Source: Bordetella parapertussis | Lineage (GTDB): Bacteria; Pseudomonadota; Gammaproteobacteria; Burkholderiales; Burkholderiaceae_B | Assembly: GCA_945883615.1 (NCBI GenBank) | Contig: CAMCYB010000017.1 | Location: forward strand, 1-35,892 | Direction of reading: 5' to 3' | Length of the DNA stretch: 35,892 bases | Part shown: piece after piece, positions 31,246 through 35,892 of the stretch | Layout of the letters: the number at the start of each line of letters is the position of its first letter | How positions within the stretch are numbered: position 1 is the stretch's first letter | Notes under the pieces: generated by a model | The model's database searches: none | What the model was told of the DNA's origin: nothing | What the model saw: only the letters and a program-made list of their open reading frames with translations | Program-made: the position numbers and the translations under genes

Positions 31246-33660
31246 TCAAACTTTACCCAACGCTTGCAATATTTTCTGAGGGGTAATGGGTTGTGAATAA
31301 ACGTGCGTTTTAAAAGGTGCCAATGCATCATTAATCGCATTCATGACCGCAGCCGGGGCACCTGCCGTACCGGCCTCGCCTGCGCCTTTAGCACCCAACT
31401 TTGATGTAGCGGTAGGGGTTTGAATATGTGCAACCTCAATATCAGGCATTTCGCAGGCCATGGGCACCAGATAATCAGCCATGCTGGCATTGATCATTGA
31501 GCCACTGTCATCGTACAAACATTCCTCATACAGTGCACCGCCAATGCCTTGAACAATTGCCCCGCGCATTTGTTCATCTACAAGCATGGGGTTGAGTACT
31601 CGGCCACAGTCTTCGACAGCCCAATGATTCAGTAGTTTTACAAACCCGGTTTCTATATCAACCTCTACATAAGAGGCCTGAATGCCGTTGGTAAAAATAA
31701 ATGGAAAATCACGTTGTGCGTAGTGTCGAGTCACCATAAGCTCTGGCGTGAATTCTTTGGGTAAAGTGTCTGAGCGAAAGTATGCAATACGACCTAATTC
31801 TTGCAAAGAAATCAACGAATCTTCTGTTTCGGCATCAACGACATGATCGCGTCGAACCAGCATGCCCGTTGACTCACGCTTAAGAATCGCTGCCGCAACA
31901 AGTAAAATATTTTGACGAAGCGCCTGACCCGCTAAAAGAACCGCTTCGCCACCAATACCTGCACCGCGAGAGGCCCAAGTACCCCCACCATATGGGGTTG
32001 TATCAGTATCGCCAGTTAACACTCTTACTTTCGACACGTTAACACCAACGGCATCTGCTGCAATTTGTCGATAAATACCTTCTGTGCCCTGCCCTTGCTC
32101 GCCAACACCGATCATAACTGTGATGTCACCTTCAGGGTCAAGGCGAATCGTTGCCCCATCTTGAGAGGCGATACGAGCACCACCCACACCGTAAAAAGCA
32201 GCGCTCGGGTTAGTGAGTTCAATCACTGTTGCAAGACCAATGCCGCGATAAACGCCTTTTTTTCGAAGCGAGTTTTGTTCCGCTCTGAGTGCGTCGTAAT
32301 TCATCATGTCACGTAACGTTCTTAAACTCGCTTCATGTGAAAGAATTTCAAGCTTGATGCCCGAGGCCCCTTCTGTTGGATACGCATCGTCAGGTATAAC
32401 GTTCAATTGGCGAATTTTTAAGGGATCCATCCCAATTTTTTCTGCTGCCAAATCAACTAAAGCTTCAGTGACCGCACACGCTATCGGGTGACCCACACCA
32501 CGATATTGGCAAGTTGGGGTTTTATTTTGAAACACAACATCAAGCTTTGCCCGATAGTGTTTATGTTTATAAGGTCCACCTACTAGGTTAACGACTTGAT
32601 TGCCTTCAATCGCACTGGTGCGCGGAAACATTGAATAGGGACCTATTCCTGTTAAATCGTTCATTTCGAACCCAAGAATTTCACCGTCTTTATTGACCGC
32701 AATACGACCCTTAACGAGATGATGGCGTGCATGAATGTCACTGGTAAAACTTTCAAGCCGATCGGCCATAAACTTCACTGGGCGACCCAACATAATTGAT
32801 AGTGCCACCGTTGCAAAATCATCAGGGTATGCGTGAACTTTAATACCAAACGACCCGCCCACATCTTTGCATATGACGCGAACAGCTTGCGCAGGCAGGT
32901 CAAATTGACGGCCATAAAGATCTTGCATCATGTGTGGCGCTTGAAACGAGTGGTAAACCGTGAGTCGTTGTTCAGCGGGGTTCCAATGTGCAATTTGCCC
33001 CCTAGGTTCAAGCGTGACACCCGTATGGCGACCAAATTCCATCGTGGCTTCAGCGACGAAATCTGCTTCACTAAAGACGCGGTCAACTTCCCCGACGTTG
33101 AGTGTTCGCGTAAAACACATGTTATCGCCCAGGTCAGGGTGAATAATTGGGGTTGAGGGGTCTAAAGCTGTTTGCATGTCAATTGCTGCAGGCAACTCTT
33201 CGTAATCGACTTCAATGAGTTGTAAAGCATCTTCAGCTTGAGCCCTGGTTTCAGCAACAACCGCCACGACAGGCTCACCTTGCCAACAGGCTCGGTCAAG
33301 TGCCAAAGGGTATTGAGGGGCTGATTTCATACCCGCTAGGTGACCCAGTGTTGCCACCCATGGCTTACAGACCTTTGCAATATCATGGCCATCAGCAATC
33401 AGTACGACGCCCGGCATCGCTTTAGCAACGTTGGTGTTTATTTTGTTAATGCGCATATGCGCGATCGGGCTGCGCCAATAAACAACATGAAGCATGCGTG
33501 GAATTTCAATGTCATCAATGTATTGACCTAAACCTTGCGTCAACCGCTCAATGCCGCCTCGGGGAACTGAGACGCCAATGTAACGAGAGTCTTCAGTGAC
33601 AGGTGCGAGCGGCGTGGTTTTCTCAACACCGGGCTCAAGATTTAAAATTTCAATTTTCAT
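31246..33660 (-). CDS. Molybdenum hydroxylase large subunit (xanthine dehydrogenase/CoxL family)
   Basis: The 804-residue protein carries the family's molybdopterin-cytosine-dinucleotide binding landmarks: RYIGVSVPRGGIERLTQGLG (26-45), KDVGGSFGIK (265-274), the active-site loop CQYRGVGHPIACAVTE (384-399), GVGEQGQGTEG (518-528) and GAKGAGEAGTAGAPAAV (756-772) with the likely catalytic Glu762. True CO dehydrogenases have AYXCSFR in the loop; this has QYRGVGH, so it should hydroxylate an organic substrate, not CO. It is cytoplasmic and works with the FAD and 2Fe-2S subunits encoded directly upstream, one base away. The substrate cannot be read from sequence. Confidence 0.9.
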   Translation of the reverse strand: MKIEILNLEPGVEKTTPLAPVTEDSRYIGVSVPRGGIERLTQGLGQYIDDIEIPRMLHVVYWRSPIAHMRINKINTNVAKAMPGVVLIADGHDIAKVCKPWVATLGHLAGMKSAPQYPLALDRACWQGEPVVAVVAETRAQAEDALQLIEVDYEELPAAIDMQTALDPSTPIIHPDLGDNMCFTRTLNVGEVDRVFSEADFVAEATMEFGRHTGVTLEPRGQIAHWNPAEQRLTVYHSFQAPHMMQDLYGRQFDLPAQAVRVICKDVGGSFGIKVHAYPDDFATVALSIMLGRPVKFMADRLESFTSDIHARHHLVKGRIAVNKDGEILGFEMNDLTGIGPYSMFPRTSAIEGNQVVNLVGGPYKHKHYRAKLDVVFQNKTPTCQYRGVGHPIACAVTEALVDLAAEKIGMDPLKIRQLNVIPDDAYPTEGASGIKLEILSHEASLRTLRDMMNYDALRAEQNSLRKKGVYRGIGLATVIELTNPSAAFYGVGGARIASQDGATIRLDPEGDITVMIGVGEQGQGTEGIYRQIAADAVGVNVSKVRVLTGDTDTTPYGGGTWASRGAGIGGEAVLLAGQALRQNILLVAAAILKRESTGMLVRRDHVVDAETEDSLISLQELGRIAYFRSDTLPKEFTPELMVTRHYAQRDFPFIFTNGIQASYVEVDIETGFVKLLNHWAVEDCGRVLNPMLVDEQMRGAIVQGIGGALYEECLYDDSGSMINASMADYLVPMACEMPDIEVAHIQTPTATSKLGAKGAGEAGTAGAPAAVMNAINDALAPFKTHVYSQPITPQKILQALGKV

Positions 33661-33661
33661 T

Positions 33662-34141
33662 TTAAAACCCCTTTCGTGATGTCAATACATCGCAAATTGC
33701 GTCAACTATGGCTTGATAACCCGTACATCGACAGTAGTTACCAGAGATCCATTCACGCACCTCTGAACGTGTTGCATCAGGTTTTTGTTCAACTAATTCT
33801 TTGGCAACCATTAACACCCCCGACGTACAAAACCCACATTGCAAGGCATTACGTCGAATAAAAGCAGCACGAAGATCTTCGAGGGCGCCAGACTCACTAG
33901 ACCCTTCAATGGTATTGACTGTGGCGCCATCTGCTTGAATAGCCAATGTTAAACAGCCTCGAACAATTTGACCATTCAATTCAACTGTACACGCGCCACA
34001 TACGCCATGTTCACAGCCTAAATGGCTGCCTTTAAGCGCAAGATTTTCACGCAGAAAATCGACTAAATGCATTCGCGGTTCAATGTTAAAACTGTGCTTG
34101 CTACCATTAACAGTGACTGTGATGGGGTACAAATGGTTCAC
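33662..34141 (-). CDS. Molybdenum hydroxylase small [2Fe-2S] subunit (CoxS-like)
   Basis: The 159-residue protein contains both iron-sulfur clusters of the family: a plant-type ferredoxin site with Cys43, Cys48, Cys51 and Cys63 (GCEHGVCGACTVELNG) and a helical-domain site with Cys102, Cys105, Cys137 and Cys139 (QCGFCTSG and NYCRCTGYQ). It carries electrons from the molybdenum centre to the FAD subunit. The start is a GTG at 34139-34141, one base after the medium-subunit stop, and one base separates it from the large-subunit gene, so the three are translationally linked. The length is typical. Confidence 0.95.
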   Translation of the reverse strand: MNHLYPITVTVNGSKHSFNIEPRMHLVDFLRENLALKGSHLGCEHGVCGACTVELNGQIVRGCLTLAIQADGATVNTIEGSSESGALEDLRAAFIRRNALQCGFCTSGVLMVAKELVEQKPDATRSEVREWISGNYCRCTGYQAIVDAICDVLTSRKGF

Positions 34142-34142
34142 G

Positions 34143-35009
34143 TTATCTCTCCTGCTTAGATTTTGCTGTTGCTATAAGGCGTTTTAACAGCACAGTCGCC
34201 AAATGACGCTTCGTTTCGGGGGTGTTGGTCAAGTCTGGAAGGGGGTCAATTTCATCGCGCATGCACTGAACGGCGGCCTCGATTAATGGTTCATCGAGTG
34301 GTTTGCTCTCAAGCATTTTTTCAGTTTTAAACGCTCGAATCGGTGTGGTGTCAACACCGAGCAAAACGATTCTAAGATTATTAAGCGTGTGACCGACTTG
34401 CTCACCCACTGCAGTCATACCAACAATTGCGTAGTCGCCGTGACGACGCGCAAGCTCTTCGAAAGCAAACCAATGCGTTGATTGGGCAATAGGTATTTCG
34501 CAGGCAATAATGATTTCATCGGGTTCAAGGGCTGTCATGTACAAGCCAATAAAAAAATCATCAGCTGATATGCGACGCTCACCCTCTGGCCCTTGAGCAA
34601 TAATCGTGCCGTTTAAAGCTAACAAACAGGTTGGCCACTCGGCGGCTGGGTCTGCATAAGCGATAGAGCCGCCCCACGTACCCCGATTACGAATGGCTCG
34701 ATGCGCAATATAAGGCGCAGCGGTTGTGAGTAAAGGCACATGCTTTTTGATTAAATCATCATATTCGATTTCAGTGTGTGTCACCAACGCACCGATGCGA
34801 ATATGCTCACCTTGCAAACGAATTCCTTGCAACGCGTCAAGACCTGTAATGTCAATAACGAGTGAGGGGTCTGAAAGGCGCATATTAAGGGTTGCAATCA
34901 AGGTCTGACCACCCGCCAAGATTCGCGCATCATCGCCGTGCTCTTGCAACAGCTCAATTGCTTGTGTGATCGTTTTAGGTTTGACGTAATCAAAAAGGGC
35001 TGATTTCAA
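34143..35009 (-). CDS. Molybdenum hydroxylase medium FAD-binding subunit (CoxM-like)
   Basis: The 288-residue protein has the FAD-binding signature of the family: ILAGGQTLIATLNMRLSDPS (30-49) and RNRGTWGGSIAYADPAAEWP (107-126), followed by the CO dehydrogenase flavoprotein C-terminal domain. It passes electrons from the iron-sulfur subunit to an acceptor. The start is a TTG at 35007-35009 with AAGGAAAG six bases upstream; no ATG fits the conserved FDYVKPKTITQAIELL beginning. It follows coxG by 13 bp. Confidence 0.93.
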   Translation of the reverse strand: MKSALFDYVKPKTITQAIELLQEHGDDARILAGGQTLIATLNMRLSDPSLVIDITGLDALQGIRLQGEHIRIGALVTHTEIEYDDLIKKHVPLLTTAAPYIAHRAIRNRGTWGGSIAYADPAAEWPTCLLALNGTIIAQGPEGERRISADDFFIGLYMTALEPDEIIIACEIPIAQSTHWFAFEELARRHGDYAIVGMTAVGEQVGHTLNNLRIVLLGVDTTPIRAFKTEKMLESKPLDEPLIEAAVQCMRDEIDPLPDLTNTPETKRHLATVLLKRLIATAKSKQER

Positions 35010-35022
35010 TTTCTTTCCTTAA

Positions 35023-35718
35023 TTAACTAATAAGATGGCCGAGCCAAACGCCAAAAGCGGTTGATAAAACGCCCAAAATAAACCACGTGATACGCACTGA
35101 CTCACCCTGTGACGATTGGGTTGCTTGCGGAATTACTGAAGGGGTTGCTCTGACTAAAGAGGTGGGTTCGTGTTGGGCAGTTGATTGATGTGATTGCGCA
35201 GGTATATTATTTTGTTGCGTATCGTCAGTTGATTTTGAATCGGTGTTAGCGATCAGTTCAACTGACGTTTCAGATTTTGCACCCGATAATTCTGTGTGAA
35301 AGACAGCAAAAAACTGGTCGGCAATTTGCTTTGCTGCCGCGTCGATCATTCGACCCCCCACTTGTCCCAACTTGCCGCCAATTGACGCCTGAACGGTGTA
35401 ACTTAAACGCGTTGTGTGACCCTCATCAATTAACGTGACGACAGATTGACCCTTAGCCATTCCCGCCGCGCCACCTGACCCCTCAAACAGCAAGGTATAC
35501 CCTTCTAACGGGTGAATATCGACCATTTTGACTTTGCCCGCAAAGCGTGCCCTGACCGGACCAATCTTAACTTTGACAGTTGCTTGGCGTTCATTTGGGC
35601 TTAATTCTTCCATGCTTTCGCAACCCGGTATGCAACGCATCAGCAGTTGCGTATCGTTCAAACCTTGCCAAACTTTTTCTCGATTAGCGTTGATGGGTAT
35701 GTCGCCTTTTAATTCCAT
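35023..35718 (-). CDS. CoxG-like SRPBCC protein with C-terminal membrane anchor
   Basis: The 231-residue protein starts MELKGDIPINANREKVWQGL, then CIPGCESMEEL and VKIGPVRARFAGKVKMVDIH, the SRPBCC fold of CoxG. A variable polar linker (about 150-205) leads to a final hydrophobic helix, ITWFILGVLSTAFGVWLGHL. CoxG proteins help attach molybdenum hydroxylases of the Cox type to the cytoplasmic membrane, and newer work links the family to binding of lipophilic electron carriers. It is the first gene of the operon. The IS end lies 27 bp upstream of its ATG, so its native promoter may be separated from it. Confidence 0.88.
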   Translation of the reverse strand: MELKGDIPINANREKVWQGLNDTQLLMRCIPGCESMEELSPNERQATVKVKIGPVRARFAGKVKMVDIHPLEGYTLLFEGSGGAAGMAKGQSVVTLIDEGHTTRLSYTVQASIGGKLGQVGGRMIDAAAKQIADQFFAVFHTELSGAKSETSVELIANTDSKSTDDTQQNNIPAQSHQSTAQHEPTSLVRATPSVIPQATQSSQGESVRITWFILGVLSTAFGVWLGHLIS

Positions 35719-35745
35719 GTGCTGAATCCTCGGGTTTTCACGGGT

Positions 35746-35892
35746 TGAATCGCCCCGGGTTTTGAGGAGGCATTATTTTCTGAGAGAATATTGTCATGAA
35801 AAAATCAAATACCTTTTCCCCCGAAGTCCGTGAGCGTGCTGTGCGAATGGTGCAAGAACATCGGGATGAATACCCATCGCTTTGGGCAACCT
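35746..35892 (+). mobile_element. Left end of a second IS3-family insertion sequence (partial)
   Basis: From 35746 the sequence reads TGAATCGCCCCGGGTTTTGA, a terminal repeat of the TGAA(T/C)CGCCCCGGGTTT type found on IS3-family elements of betaproteobacteria. A transposase start lies 50 bp inside. The element continues past the window. It differs in terminus and transposase from the element at the left edge, so the two are not a composite transposon of one IS. Confidence 0.8.
35796..35892 (+). CDS. IS3-family transposase OrfA, N-terminal fragment
   Basis: The visible 32 residues begin [20 protein letters not shown] and continue [12 protein letters not shown], the standard start of IS3-family OrfA helix-turn-helix proteins (commonly [12 protein letters not shown]). 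The frame is open to the window edge. The fuller element and the frameshifted OrfB cannot be seen. The position 50 bp inside the terminal repeat is normal for this family. Confidence 0.88.
   Translation, partial: MKKSNTFSPEVRERAVRMVQEHRDEYPSLWAT

Noticed and set aside
31246..35718. Aerobic CO dehydrogenase operon
   Set aside because: The active-site loop reads QYRGVGH, not AYXCSFR; kept as a molybdenum hydroxylase of unknown substrate.
1..35892. Whole window as a composite transposon bounded by IS copies
   Set aside because: The two edge elements have different terminal repeats and different OrfA starts, so they are not two copies of one IS.

Overview
The window looks like a chromosomal accessory region of a Gram-negative proteobacterium with moderately low G+C. 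The gene families and their order (TssA-M set with DUF2169, DUF3540 and DUF4150 genes, an Flp/TadE-type pilin region, a MaiA-type glutathione transferase and a CoxGMSL-type molybdenum hydroxylase) fit Burkholderiales best; this is judged from protein family resemblance, without a search. Both window edges lie inside insertion sequences of the IS3 family that are different from each other, so this is probably a stretch delimited by IS copies.

Left edge (1-644): the 5' end of an IS3-type element has inserted into a small TadE/TadG-like gene next to an Flp/TadE-type pilin-like gene. Then, all on the minus strand, come an alpha/beta hydrolase, a MaiA-like glutathione transferase and a LysM lytic transglycosylase of the MltD type.

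Centre (2463-30332): a complete type VI secretion system (T6SS). All thirteen core components are recognisable: TssJ, TssK, TssL, TssM (membrane complex and baseplate link), TssF, TssG, TssE, TssK (baseplate), TssB and TssC (sheath), Hcp, VgrG, ClpV/TssH and TssA. They form two divergent arms around a 572-bp intergenic region. The minus arm is tssF-tssG-vgrG, then a Ser-rich beta-repeat protein, DUF2169 with pentapeptide repeats, a second pentapeptide protein, DUF3540 and a DUF4150 PAAR-like tip. A separate minus unit reads tssJ-tssK-tssL-tssM-mltD-like-maiA-like-hydrolase. Between the two lies a plus-strand gene for a secreted glycine-zipper (17-kDa antigen-like) protein. The plus arm is tssB-tssC-hcp-tssE-clpV-unknown-tssA.

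The most unusual points are: TssM ends in a LysM peptidoglycan-binding domain and is followed 22 bp later by a LysM lytic transglycosylase; seven perfectly phased 13-bp repeats fill the gap before tssA; VgrG lacks a beta-helical shaft while two neighbouring genes encode beta-rich, shaft-like proteins; and no toxin/immunity pair is recognisable.

Right side (30428-35892): a HepT/MntA (HEPN/MNT) toxin-antitoxin pair whose toxin reading frame is interrupted by an in-frame amber codon sitting in a perfect inverted repeat; then a minus-strand operon coxG-coxM-coxS-coxL-like for a molybdenum hydroxylase that lacks the CO-dehydrogenase signature; then the start of a second IS3-family element 27 bp upstream of coxG.
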